Shown one piece after another: positions 43,806 to 51,969 of a stretch of 64,000 nucleotides of DNA. Source of the stretch: Citrobacter amalonaticus. Its GTDB lineage: Bacteria; Pseudomonadota; Gammaproteobacteria; Enterobacterales; Enterobacteriaceae. Each line of letters opens with the position of its first letter. Within the stretch, counting starts at the first letter, position 1. The position numbers and the translations under genes were made by a program. The stretch spans positions 1,612,001-1,676,000 of the forward strand of contig NZ_CP014015.2 of NCBI RefSeq assembly GCF_001559075.2, written 5' to 3'. The notes under the pieces are model-generated. The model was not told the origin of the DNA and searched no databases. It saw nothing but the letters and a program-made list of their open reading frames with translations.

Positions 43806-44806
43806 GTAAAGTGATGACGTCTGAAGCGATCGAACGCGCCCCCGACACGCGCGCGGTCTGGCAACGCCTGTTGTGCTGGGAAGGTTTTCTGTTCGCCGTC
43901 ACCCTGGCGGTGTTTATCGTCAACGCGCTGGCCTCGCCGTACTTCCTCAACATCTGGAATCTCTCCGACGCAACGTTCAACTTCACCGAAAAAGCGATCA
44001 TCGTGCTGCCAATGGCGATGCTGATTATCGCCCGGGAAATTGATCTCTCGGTGGCGTCAACCCTGGCGCTCAGTTCGACGGCCATGGGGTTCTGCGCGGC
44101 AGCGGGAATGGATACGCCCCTGCTGGTCTGCGTCGGGCTGGGAACCGGACTCTTATGCGGGCTGCTGAACGGCATCCTGGTGACGCGGTTTAACCTCTCA
44201 TCCATCGTGATCACCATCGGCACCATGAGTTTGTATCGCGGCATAACCTACATTTTACTCGGCGATCAGGCGCTGAATGCTTACCCGGAAAGCTTTGCGT
44301 GGTTTGGTCAGGGCTACGTCTGGGGCGCGCTGTCGTTCGAGTTTGCGCTGTTTATCGTGCTGGCGATAGTGTTCACCTTCCTGCTGCACAAAACGAACTT
44401 TGGTCGCCGCACCTATGCCATCGGCAATAACCCGGTGGGCGCGTGGTACTCCGGCATTAACGTGAAACGTCACAACCTGATTTTATTCGCTCTGGTCGGA
44501 CTCATGGCGGGACTGGCCGCCGTGTTGCTCACCTCCAGACTCGGCAGTACGCGTCCCACCATCGCGATGGGCTGGGAGCTGGCCGTGGTGACAATGGCGG
44601 TGCTGGGTGGCGTCAATATTCTCGGCGGCTCCGGCAGCATGACCGGCGTCATCATCGCAGCGTTCCTGATGGGGCTGGTGACCTTCGGCCTGAGCCTGCT
44701 CAACGTGCCGGGCATCGTGATGTCGATCATTATCGGCGCGATGCTGATCGTGGTGATCTCGCTGCCAATTCTTACCCGCCGAATGATGCAACGACGACGA
44801 ATCTGA
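43802..44806 (+). CDS. ABC importer permease 2, rhamnose-type
   Basis: This second RbsC-type permease is 334 residues. It has IIVLPMAMLIIAREIDLSVAS, TIGTMSLYRGITYI and the coupling loop KTNFGRRTYAIGNNPVGAWYSG. It is related to, but clearly distinct from, permease 1. It is translationally coupled to it through an ATGA overlap at 43802-43805. The alcohol dehydrogenase gene starts 60 bp downstream. Confidence 0.92.
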   Translation: MSKVMTSEAIERAPDTRAVWQRLLCWEGFLFAVTLAVFIVNALASPYFLNIWNLSDATFNFTEKAIIVLPMAMLIIAREIDLSVASTLALSSTAMGFCAAAGMDTPLLVCVGLGTGLLCGLLNGILVTRFNLSSIVITIGTMSLYRGITYILLGDQALNAYPESFAWFGQGYVWGALSFEFALFIVLAIVFTFLLHKTNFGRRTYAIGNNPVGAWYSGINVKRHNLILFALVGLMAGLAAVLLTSRLGSTRPTIAMGWELAVVTMAVLGGVNILGGSGSMTGVIIAAFLMGLVTFGLSLLNVPGIVMSIIIGAMLIVVISLPILTRRMMQRRRI

Positions 44807-44866
44807 ATCCCTCCGGCGACATGGAGTTTTGCCGCCGGAAATATCATCACTTTAAGGAGAAACAAC

Positions 44867-46015
44867 ATGAGCTTTATGCTGGCACTTCCGAAAATCAGTC
44901 TGCACGGCGCAGGCGCGATTGGCGATATGGTGAACCTCGTTGCGAACAAACAATGGGGAAAAGCGCTGATCGTCACCGACGGTCAACTGGTTAAGCTGGG
45001 CCTGCTCGACAGTCTGTTTGCGGCGCTGGATGAGCACAACATGTCGTACCATCTGTTCGATGAGGTGTTCCCGAACCCGACCGAAGCGTTGGTGCAAAAA
45101 GGCTACGCGGCTTATCAGGACGCGAACTGTGATTACCTCATCGCCTTTGGCGGCGGCAGCCCGATCGATACCGCTAAAGCCGTGAAAATCCTCACTGCGA
45201 ACCCGGGGCCTTCCACCGCCTACTCCGGCGTGGGGAAAGTGAAAAACCCAGGCGTGCCGCTGGTTGCCATCAACACCACTGCCGGAACCGCCGCCGAGAT
45301 GACCAGTAACGCAGTGATCATCGACTCCGGACGTCAGGTGAAAGAGGTCATCATCGATCCGAACATTATCCCGGACATCGCCGTGGACGATGCCAGCGTG
45401 ATGCTGGAAATCCCGGCCTCCGTGACGGCAGCAACCGGTATGGATGCGCTGACCCACGCGGTGGAAGCGTATGTTTCTGTTGGCGCGCATCCGCTGACCG
45501 ACGCCAATGCGCTGGAAGCGATTCGCCTGATTAACCTGTGGCTGCCGAAAGCGGTCGATGAGGGTCACAACCTGGAAGCGCGCGAGCAAATGGCGTTTGG
45601 TCAGTATCTGGCGGGGATGGCGTTCAACAGCGCCGGTCTGGGGCTGGTTCACGCCCTGGCGCACCAGCCGGGCGCCACGCATAACCTGCCGCACGGCGTT
45701 TGTAACGCCATCCTGCTGCCGATTATCGAAAACTTTAACCGCCCGAACGCGGTAGCGCGTTTTGCCCGCATCGCGCAGGCGATGGGTGTCGATACCCGTG
45801 GTATGAGCGATGAAGCAGCAAGTATGGAAGCGATCAACGCCATCCGCGCGCTAAGCAAACGTGTCGGTATTCCGGCAGGTTTCAGCCAGCTTGGCGTCAC
45901 CAAAGAGGATATCGAAGGCTGGCTGGACAAAGCGCTGGCTGATCCTTGCGCACCGTGTAACCCGCGTACGGCCAGCCGTGACGAAGTGCGCGAGTTGTAT
46001 CTGGAGGCGTTATGA
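44867..46015 (+). CDS. Iron-containing alcohol dehydrogenase, lactaldehyde reductase type
   Basis: This group III alcohol dehydrogenase is 382 residues, close to FucO, the lactaldehyde:propanediol oxidoreductase. NAD contacts are in AFGGGSPIDTAKAV and INTTAGTAAEMT. Iron ligands are Asp193 and His197 (TGMDALTHAVEAY), His262 and His276 (GLVHALAHQPGATHNLPHG). In anaerobic rhamnose or fucose growth such enzymes reduce L-lactaldehyde to L-1,2-propanediol, regenerating NAD. Its location between the ABC importer and rhaM fits that job. The last four bases overlap rhaM. It could be called fucO-like; true fucO normally lies in the fuc locus. Confidence 0.9.
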   Translation: MSFMLALPKISLHGAGAIGDMVNLVANKQWGKALIVTDGQLVKLGLLDSLFAALDEHNMSYHLFDEVFPNPTEALVQKGYAAYQDANCDYLIAFGGGSPIDTAKAVKILTANPGPSTAYSGVGKVKNPGVPLVAINTTAGTAAEMTSNAVIIDSGRQVKEVIIDPNIIPDIAVDDASVMLEIPASVTAATGMDALTHAVEAYVSVGAHPLTDANALEAIRLINLWLPKAVDEGHNLEAREQMAFGQYLAGMAFNSAGLGLVHALAHQPGATHNLPHGVCNAILLPIIENFNRPNAVARFARIAQAMGVDTRGMSDEAASMEAINAIRALSKRVGIPAGFSQLGVTKEDIEGWLDKALADPCAPCNPRTASRDEVRELYLEAL

Positions 46016-46326
46016 TCCGCAAAGCGTTCGTGATGCAGGTGAATGCCGACGCGCATGAGGAGTATCAGCGTCGTCATAATCCCATCTGGCCGGAGCTGGA
46101 AGCCGTGCTGAAAGCGCACGGCGCGCATCATTACGCGATCTATCTCGATGCGCCGCGCAATTTGCTGTTTGCGACCATAGAGATTGAGTCCGAAGAACGC
46201 TGGAACGCCGTTGCCAACACTGACGTTTGTCAGCGCTGGTGGAAGCATATGCGCGACGTCATGCCCGCGAATCCGGATAACAGCCCGGTGAGCGCAGAGC
46301 TGAAAGAAGTGTTTTATCTGGAGTAA
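46012..46326 (+). CDS. rhaM: L-rhamnose mutarotase RhaM
   Basis: RhaM interconverts the alpha and beta anomers of L-rhamnose, supplying the form used by RhaA. The product is 104 residues, as in E. coli, with a ferredoxin-like dimer fold and conserved His22 (EEYQRRHNPIWPELE), HHYAIYLD and CQRWWKHM. Its ATG overlaps the dehydrogenase stop, so it is coupled to the enlarged rhamnose operon. In E. coli it follows rhaD directly. A terminator follows. Confidence 0.97.
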   Translation: MIRKAFVMQVNADAHEEYQRRHNPIWPELEAVLKAHGAHHYAIYLDAPRNLLFATIEIESEERWNAVANTDVCQRWWKHMRDVMPANPDNSPVSAELKEVFYLE

Positions 46327-46333
46327 TCGATGA

Positions 46334-46366
46334 GCCCGGTAGACATCAGCGCTACCGGGCCTTTTC
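46334..46366 (+). terminator. Rho-independent terminator after rhaM
   Basis: GCCCGGTAG (46334-46342) pairs with CTACCGGGC (46352-46360), followed by CTTTTCC. It ends the rhamnose transcription unit; the convergent porin gene ends at 46369. Confidence 0.85.
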
Positions 46367-46368
46367 CT

Positions 46369-47760
46369 TTAGAAATAATATTTAAAGCGAACGCGACCAC
46401 CATAACGATTATCAGAATCGTCGCCGTTCACGTTATCTCCGTCGCTATCCAGAATTGAGTAATATGCGCCAAGGTAAATATTGAAGTTTTGCATATTCAT
46501 CACGTTAGCGAACTGATACGAAGCGTGAATAGTATGAATGTCATAGGTGCCTTCATTATTAATCCAGCAGCCGTCATCACACACCACCCCTTCGAAGTCA
46601 TCAATCTTGTTATGCGCGTAGATATAACCTAATTCAAAACGTTTCCACAGCGCGTTCAGGCCGGCGGTAAAATCGTTTTCATTACTGGCATCAAGATAAG
46701 CAGTATTCAGGTTTACCACGATGCCATTCTCCGGATCGGTCTTTAAACCATTCCATGTCATCGTCATACCGTAACCGGTACGGTCCGACTGATCGACAAA
46801 TTTGCCGTTTGAGTTGGTGTAGCCATAGGCGTTATTGACGACGTTCGATTCCATCGCGGCAGCGACAGAGAACGCATCCTGCGACCATGAAATAACCGGA
46901 CGCAAATAGGCAACGTTTTTCTGTTGATCCATTTTCCGACCGTGGAATTCGTCATCGTTATAGAGTGAAGTTCCTTCTTCCAGCAGCGTGTTTAACTCGA
47001 AGTACCAGTTATCCACCTGCTTGCTGACGAGGAAGTTGCCGCCGGCATCAGAACGACCGCGGCCTTCTTTCATCATGTAGATATAACCGCTGCCGTCGTC
47101 ATACAGATCGTTGGCGGTATTCCCCGAATGCTCTACAAAGGTATCCTGATTCAGTGGGAACATGTCGTAGGCTTCGAAGCGTCCCACTTTCACTTTCCAG
47201 TCATTTTCTTTACCAAAGAAGAAGACGGCATCATCGATATTCACCGTACCGGACATATCACCCAGCGGTTGGGCGGAGAATCCGGCATAATAACCATCAT
47301 CCAGCTTACGTGTGCCATCAAAGCCCAGCAAAATTCGGCCATTGATATTCCACTGTTCGTTAGTCGGATCATGGTCAACATTGGCATTGGTCATTGCCAG
47401 CAGGCCATGATTACTTTCCGCATCCATGTTGAATTCAACATCACCATAGATTTTCAGATCGCCATAACCGGAAAGCAGCAGATTCGGTGTCGCGGCATTC
47501 TTTTTTGTCTCCTCAGGAGGGGTCTGGCCGTTAACTGGCGTGTTGCCCTGCGCCGCCTTAATTTCACGGATTTCGGTTGCCTGTTGGGTCTGTAATTGCT
47601 GGACCAGGCCTTCCGCCTTCGCCGCCCGATTTTCTGCGGCCTCCAGTCGTGCTTCCAGTTGTTCGAGCCGTTGTTCCAGAGTCATTTTTTGCGTTTTAGC
47701 AAAACCATTATTAGCGATTAATAACAGACCTATTGCTAAAGCCAGCGTCGATTTCCTCAT
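46369..47760 (-). CDS. Carbohydrate porin with N-terminal coiled coil
   Basis: This outer-membrane beta-barrel is 463 residues. It has a signal peptide (MRKSTLALAIGLLLIANNGFA), a coiled coil at about 24-70 (MTLEQRLEQLEARLEAAENR) like that of sucrose porin ScrY, a flexible linker to about residue 93, then alternating amphipathic strands (LLLSGYGDLKIYGDVEF) and a terminal phenylalanine (VRFKYYF) for BAM recognition. It looks like the RafY/ScrY-type oligosaccharide porin group. A Cys pair (VVCDDGCW) may form a loop disulfide. It is convergent with the rhamnose operon and AT-rich compared with it. The sugar is unknown. Confidence 0.82.
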   Translation of the reverse strand: MRKSTLALAIGLLLIANNGFAKTQKMTLEQRLEQLEARLEAAENRAAKAEGLVQQLQTQQATEIREIKAAQGNTPVNGQTPPEETKKNAATPNLLLSGYGDLKIYGDVEFNMDAESNHGLLAMTNANVDHDPTNEQWNINGRILLGFDGTRKLDDGYYAGFSAQPLGDMSGTVNIDDAVFFFGKENDWKVKVGRFEAYDMFPLNQDTFVEHSGNTANDLYDDGSGYIYMMKEGRGRSDAGGNFLVSKQVDNWYFELNTLLEEGTSLYNDDEFHGRKMDQQKNVAYLRPVISWSQDAFSVAAAMESNVVNNAYGYTNSNGKFVDQSDRTGYGMTMTWNGLKTDPENGIVVNLNTAYLDASNENDFTAGLNALWKRFELGYIYAHNKIDDFEGVVCDDGCWINNEGTYDIHTIHASYQFANVMNMQNFNIYLGAYYSILDSDGDNVNGDDSDNRYGGRVRFKYYF

Positions 47761-47958
47761 TTATTTGCGCTCCTTGAAAATAAATAACGGACAGCGTATT
47801 TCTTTTAGAAATACGCAAAATGAATAACAAGATAGTATGTATTATTCTTATATTTAATAACGGCAGCAATTGACGATAATAATCAACTGTTACAGCGCCA
47901 CAGGCCAGCAATTACTAACATGCAGCTTTCTTTGTGTAAACGCAGAAAGCTTTCAGTT

Positions 47959-47974
47959 CGTGAGGAATATAACA
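47959..47974. promoter_or_regulatory. Weak CRP-like site upstream of porin gene
   Basis: CGTGA-GGAATA-TAACA matches 8 of 10 CRP core positions, 200 bp before the porin start. The whole 47761-48036 gap is very AT-rich and contains no gene. Sugar porins are often CRP-controlled. Confidence 0.35.
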
Positions 47975-48036
47975 AAAGGGCTTAAATAAACGAAATATCA
48001 TAAAAACAATTAAATATGAATTAAGATGAAAAATAA

Positions 48037-48645
48037 TTAGAAGTAATCATTCGGGGGCGCTTTTTGCATACCATAGCGGTGAAATTCCAGGTTCGCTAAA
48101 CTCTGCTCGGCCACCAGAATCGCCTGGGTATCCGCTTCCAGCGCCTGGAAGATATGCTCCTGATCGGCGGGATAACAAATATAGTCGCCCTCACCTAACA
48201 CTTCTGGCGCTTCTGTCAGTCCGACCAACGCTTTTCCCTTCGTCACAATAATATGTTCGATCGAGCCCGGTGGATGCGGCTGAGAAATGCGGTCGGCTCC
48301 GGGCTGGGTCAACAACAGATAGATATCGCGCCGTGCGCCAGGTGGGCAAGCAGCCAGTAAAATTGCCTGATAGTGCGCCTGTTCGGCCACCACTTTCGTG
48401 CCCTCACCGCAACGGATCACCTGCGTTTTTTGCACCTGCGGCTCCAGCAGCCGCGCAAAGGGAATATCCAGCGCCACGCAAAGCGACCAGAGGGTTTCCA
48501 GACTAGGATTACCATTCCCCGCTTCCAGTTGGGAAAGCGTCGACTTGGCGATCCCCGCCCGTCGGGCGATTTCTGCCAGCGACAGCCCCGTCCGCTGACG
48601 TTCGCGAACCAGACTTTTGGCGATCACGCTGATGGGTTGTGTCAT
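48037..48645 (-). CDS. XRE-cupin transcriptional regulator
   Basis: This 202-residue regulator has an N-terminal XRE helix-turn-helix (LSLAEIARRAGIAKSTLSQLEAG) and a C-terminal cupin (PHPPGSIEHIIVTKGKALV, LGEGDYICYPADQEHIF). It is divergent from azlCD. This type often controls an adjacent transporter in response to an amino acid or small ligand. Three in-frame ATGs exist (48711, 48657, 48645). I favour 48645, with GGAG six bases upstream, because the inverted-repeat operator at 48665-48677 would otherwise lie inside the coding region. Confidence 0.87.
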   Translation of the reverse strand: MTQPISVIAKSLVRERQRTGLSLAEIARRAGIAKSTLSQLEAGNGNPSLETLWSLCVALDIPFARLLEPQVQKTQVIRCGEGTKVVAEQAHYQAILLAACPPGARRDIYLLLTQPGADRISQPHPPGSIEHIIVTKGKALVGLTEAPEVLGEGDYICYPADQEHIFQALEADTQAILVAEQSLANLEFHRYGMQKAPPNDYF

Positions 48646-48664
48646 ACCCGACTCCATGTTTTTT

Positions 48665-48734
48665 ATATCGAACGAATCGTTCATCTTGTCAAACGCTGAT
48701 GTTGCGTTCATTATAATGGAAATTCGTTCGATAT
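48665..48734. promoter_or_regulatory. Inverted repeat pair in XRE regulator-azlC intergenic region
   Basis: ATATCGAACGAAT (48665-48677) and ATTCGTTCGATAT (48722-48734) are exact 13-bp inverted copies with centres 57 bp apart. Each contains the CGAACGA half-motif, and the left one extends to AACGAATCGTT, itself palindromic. They bracket TATAAT-like sequence (ATTATAATGG, 48710-48719) and are probably operators for the adjacent XRE regulator. Confidence 0.7.
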
Positions 48735-48743
48735 GGCTAAATC

Positions 48744-49403
48744 ATGGCGCACTTCTTCTCCTGTCTGAAGGCAGATACGATAAAAGCAATCTTTCTGGTC
48801 TGCCTGGCGGTAGGCGTAGTAGGGATGTCCTACGGTTCACTGGCGATGGCTTACGGCTTCCCGGTGTGGGTGCCGTTTGTACTCTCTATTTGTGTACTGG
48901 CAGGGGCGTCCGAATTTATGTTTATCGGCATTGTCGCCAGCGGCGGGAATCCGTTAGCCGCTGCCGCAGCCGGTTTACTGGTTAACGCCCGCCATGTTCC
49001 GTTTGGCGTGACGGTACGCGACCTGGTCGGCACCCGCGCGGCGAGTTTTTTCGGCTGCCATATTATGAACGATGAAAGCGTCGTGTTCGGCCTGTCGCAG
49101 AAAACCCCGGAGCAGCGCAAAGCCGCCTATTGGCTATGCGGCCTCGGCGTTGCCATTCTGTGGCCGCTGGGGACCCTGCTGGGCACCGTGGTGGGTCAAC
49201 TGCTGCCAGCCCCCGAAACCATCGGGCTGGACGCCGTGTTCCCGGCTATCCTGCTGGCTCTCGTCGTCCCGGCGTTTAAAAACCGTACCACCCTGATTCG
49301 GGGCCTGAGCGGAGCCGCCGTGTCGCTCGCCGCCGTTCCTTTTGCGCCGGTCGGACTGCCGGTGCTGCTCTCCCTGCTGGGCTTACTGACGAGGAAAAAA
49401 TAA
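48744..49403 (+). CDS. AzlC-family branched-chain amino acid exporter large subunit
   Basis: This 219-residue polytopic inner-membrane protein belongs to the AzlC/YgaZ family. It has an N-terminal domain with GVVGMSYGSLAMAYG and the signature GLLVNARHVPFGVTVRDL. With the small AzlD-type partner it forms an LIV-E type exporter, such as YgaZH for valine. The stop overlaps the next start (TAATG), indicating translational coupling. The divergent XRE regulator probably controls it. The amino acid exported is not deducible. Confidence 0.9.
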   Translation: MAHFFSCLKADTIKAIFLVCLAVGVVGMSYGSLAMAYGFPVWVPFVLSICVLAGASEFMFIGIVASGGNPLAAAAAGLLVNARHVPFGVTVRDLVGTRAASFFGCHIMNDESVVFGLSQKTPEQRKAAYWLCGLGVAILWPLGTLLGTVVGQLLPAPETIGLDAVFPAILLALVVPAFKNRTTLIRGLSGAAVSLAAVPFAPVGLPVLLSLLGLLTRKK

Positions 49404-49726
49404 TGGGCAACATGACGCTGTTTATCGTCGGTATCGCTCTTTTATCGGCAGGCACCTATTTAATGCGCCTCGGCGGCGCAAAGCTGGGCAGCCGCCTGGC
49501 GCTTTCTGAACGCGCTCAGGCGCTGTTATCCGACGCCGCCACAGTACTGCTATTTTCCGTCGCTCTGGCCACCACCTTTTATGAAGGCGAGCACTTTGCT
49601 GGCATGGCGCGCGTCCTCGGCGTGGCATTCGCGGTCTTTCTTGCCTGGCGTAAGATGCCATTGATTGTGGTGATCGTCGCCGCAGCCGTGGTGACCGCGC
49701 TGCTGCGAATGGTGGGGATACACTAA
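49403..49726 (+). CDS. AzlD-family exporter small subunit
   Basis: This 107-residue membrane protein has about four hydrophobic segments and the AzlD/YgaH signature near the start (GIALLSAGTYLMRLGGAKLG). It is the partner of the upstream AzlC-type protein, coupled through TAATG. A bidirectional terminator follows immediately. Confidence 0.9.
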   Translation: MGNMTLFIVGIALLSAGTYLMRLGGAKLGSRLALSERAQALLSDAATVLLFSVALATTFYEGEHFAGMARVLGVAFAVFLAWRKMPLIVVIVAAAVVTALLRMVGIH

Positions 49727-49727
49727 A

Positions 49728-49749
49728 AAAAGCGCCCGCGGGCGCTTTT
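49728..49749. terminator. Bidirectional terminator between azlD-type gene and yiiG-type gene
   Basis: AAAAGCGCCCG/CGGGCGCTTTT is a perfect 22-bp palindrome with A-run and T-run flanks. It serves both convergent genes. Confidence 0.92.
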
Positions 49750-49767
49750 ATCTGACATTACTGCAAA

Positions 49768-50811
49768 TTAACGGTTCATCGCGTTAAACCACGTTACCAT
49801 CTGGTTGTAACTGTCCATCATTTTCTCAAAAGAACCTTCCACCATTTGTGGGGAACCGTCCATCAACATTTCCTCCTCCATCGTCAAAGGCGTTTTGTCG
49901 CGGATGCGGCGGACACGTTTTTTCGCATCCAGAAGATACTTTTCCGCAGCATCGATAAAGGTTGAGGCCTGATCCTGGGAGCCGTTTTTGCTGTCACCCA
50001 GCGTCGCTTTCAACTGCTCGATTTGCTGACTCAAATCCTGCACCTGTTTCATCGCCACATCCGCATCAAACCGATCGGACTGCAGTGCTTGATTAATCTT
50101 TTTGCTGATCAGCATGATCGACAGCGAATAGTAGTTAAGAGACTTCCCTTCCTGCGCCTCAATCTTTTGAAGCCGTTGTTCCTGACGTCGGTCATTGATT
50201 TCATGAATCGCTGCGGAGTATGCGTCAGATGTCGGTTTGAAGGTCGAAAATGCCTGCATAAACTCCGTATGCAACGCTTTGGCTTTTACGAAAGCATCAT
50301 CTTTGTAATCTTGTTGCTCATAATATTGATTCATTGTATTTATTATTTTCACCATATCAATTGCTGAATTGATATAGGGTAAAGCTGCTTTATCAATAGG
50401 CTCCAGTTCTGGCTTTAATGCCGCAACCTCAGACATATCGGCGCGGCACTTTTCTAAATTATTCGTAATCTTAGCTATGCCGTAGACATAGGCTTCCTTA
50501 CCTGTGGGGCCCTTTTTAAAATCGGCCAGCCATATAGCATATGATTGAATAGTACGATAAATAGTTTCATCAATATCATTATAGCACTCAATGTAAACAC
50601 GCATTTTTTCGTTAATGACATGCTCTGAATCCATGCTCTTTTCTTCATTTTTGCTGACATCTGAAGAGGTTGTAGGTTTTTCCGGAGCCGGAGTTGCGGC
50701 AGACGTTGATGGTGGTGGTGTGCTTTCCACTTTTTTATTATCATCGCAGCCGACAACCCCTGTTAATAATAACGCGCAACCTATTGCTGTAGACAATAAA
50801 TTTCTTTTCAT
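49768..50811 (-). CDS. yiiG: DUF3829 lipoprotein, YiiG-like
   Basis: This predicted lipoprotein is 347 residues, with signal MKRNLLSTAIGCALLLTGVVGC. The lipobox Cys22 is followed by Asp-Asp. Asp at +2 is the Lol-avoidance signal in enterobacteria, so inner-membrane retention is predicted. A Ser/Thr/Pro/Ala-rich linker (about 30-60) leads to an all-helical DUF3829 domain with a conserved YVYGI...LEKCRAD-like segment and KKRVRRIRDKTPL. Length and ends resemble E. coli YiiG (351) and position is the same, but the body has diverged and is AT-rich in places. The ATG at 50811 follows GAAGGG. Function unknown. Confidence 0.87.
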   Translation of the reverse strand: MKRNLLSTAIGCALLLTGVVGCDDNKKVESTPPPSTSAATPAPEKPTTSSDVSKNEEKSMDSEHVINEKMRVYIECYNDIDETIYRTIQSYAIWLADFKKGPTGKEAYVYGIAKITNNLEKCRADMSEVAALKPELEPIDKAALPYINSAIDMVKIINTMNQYYEQQDYKDDAFVKAKALHTEFMQAFSTFKPTSDAYSAAIHEINDRRQEQRLQKIEAQEGKSLNYYSLSIMLISKKINQALQSDRFDADVAMKQVQDLSQQIEQLKATLGDSKNGSQDQASTFIDAAEKYLLDAKKRVRRIRDKTPLTMEEEMLMDGSPQMVEGSFEKMMDSYNQMVTWFNAMNR

Positions 50812-50894
50812 TGATATCCCTTCCATTAAGATTAAAGATCTGCGTGTCGACCCAAGAAAATAATCATAACGTAATAGCGAGGTGATTCAGATAC

Positions 50895-50919
50895 AAAAAA
50901 AGCGCCGACTGGCGCTTTT
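50895..50919 (-). terminator. Terminator of the PTS operon (3' end)
   Basis: AAAAGCGCC, loop GACT, GGCGCTTTT (stem core 50902-50906 and 50911-50915) with seven A on the left, which read as a T7 tract on the reverse strand after the P-loop kinase gene. Confidence 0.87.
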
Positions 50920-50942
50920 AAACATAATGAAGAATTAACGAA

Positions 50943-51503
50943 TTACGCTTTGCTTATCTGTGTTTCAATCCAGGCGATAACGGATTCAACATCCAGCGTT
51001 TGCTGTTGATCTACTGTAAATACCGGTCCGAGCCGCATTGGCTCGGCGCGTTCTGCTAGTTGCGCCAGCTCGGGTAGATACTCCTCGCCAGGATGACCCG
51101 GCTTGCGATCCTGTAAGCGGGTGGCATAGCGCGTCACCGCCAGCTCAGGCGTGATGCGGTTCCACACCTCCAACACCTTCTCAACACCCGCCTGCTGCAA
51201 TAGCTGTTGCAACGTCTCGCGAGGCTGAAAGCCAAACCAGGCATCAACCAGCCAGACAACATTCGCCGGAGAGTGGCCGATAATCGACCAGATCACCTCA
51301 TAGGCCGCACAGCCCAACTGCCGGTTGAAAGGCCGGTCGATATCCGTAAAGCGCGCCATAAACGGCTCTTTGATCCCATCAATCGTCAGCAGTGGCAAAC
51401 TGAACGTCTCGGAGAGCTGACGAGTAATCGTACTTTTACCTGAAGCGGGGATCCCGTTAATCAGGATGACTGTTTTACAGTCCGGCGCGAGGTGTCGTTT
51501 CAT
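50943..51503 (-). CDS. P-loop kinase (AAA_33 type)
   Basis: This 186-residue protein has Walker A LINGIPASGKSTITRQL at about 14-30 and a compact NMP-kinase-like layout, with an Arg/Asp-rich lid (TRYATRLQDRKPGHPGEEYLP). Similar folds include gluconokinase, chloramphenicol phosphotransferase and polynucleotide kinases. It is the last gene of the PTS operon and overlaps the IIA gene by ATGA (51500-51503), so it is made together with the sugar system. A sugar or small-molecule kinase is possible, but no specific substrate is recognisable. Confidence 0.75.
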   Translation of the reverse strand: MKRHLAPDCKTVILINGIPASGKSTITRQLSETFSLPLLTIDGIKEPFMARFTDIDRPFNRQLGCAAYEVIWSIIGHSPANVVWLVDAWFGFQPRETLQQLLQQAGVEKVLEVWNRITPELAVTRYATRLQDRKPGHPGEEYLPELAQLAERAEPMRLGPVFTVDQQQTLDVESVIAWIETQISKA

Positions 51504-51937
51504 AGCAACGCGACCACCTCTTCCCGGGAACGTGCTGCCCGCAACTTCGCCATGCGTTCATCGTTATCGAGTAAGGCGACGATGGCGCGGATGCCCTCTT
51601 CAATATGCGCATTACTGTCCTGCGCGCCAAACATAATGACAATGTCGGCGGCTTCACTGTCGGCAAACTGAATGGGTTTATCCAACAGCACCATGCTAAA
51701 ACAGTTACGCTTCACGCCGCATTCTGGACGGGCATGGGGGATCGCAACACCTTCATCAAATACATAATACGCCCCATGACTGAGGGTATTGTCGATAACC
51801 GCCTGACTGTATTCCGCTGAAATATACCCTTTTGCGACCAGTGGTCTGGCCGCCAGTTGAATCACCTTCTGCCAGTCGTTTTCCGCGACGCCAACCTGAA
51901 TCGCATCGGCCTCGACCAGTAATTCTTTTATCGTCAT
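51500..51937 (-). CDS. PTS EIIA component, fructose/mannitol/ascorbate type
   Basis: This 145-residue stand-alone EIIA domain is of the PTS_EIIA_2 family. The phospho-accepting histidine is His68 in EGVAIPHARPE. It passes phosphate from HPr to the separate IIB at 54488-54802. It is closest in style to ascorbate-type (UlaC/SgaA) and FrvA-like IIA proteins, agreeing with the UlaA-type IIC here. It is translationally coupled to the P-loop kinase downstream. Confidence 0.88.
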   Translation of the reverse strand: MTIKELLVEADAIQVGVAENDWQKVIQLAARPLVAKGYISAEYSQAVIDNTLSHGAYYVFDEGVAIPHARPECGVKRNCFSMVLLDKPIQFADSEAADIVIMFGAQDSNAHIEEGIRAIVALLDNDERMAKLRAARSREEVVALL

Positions 51938-51969
51938 GACGACTCCCTAAGCGCTTAATAAACCCGACG

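Noticed and set aside
44867..46015. Naming the dehydrogenase fucO outright
   Set aside because: It is clearly of that family and role, but fucO belongs to the fuc locus and a second copy may exist elsewhere, so no symbol is given.
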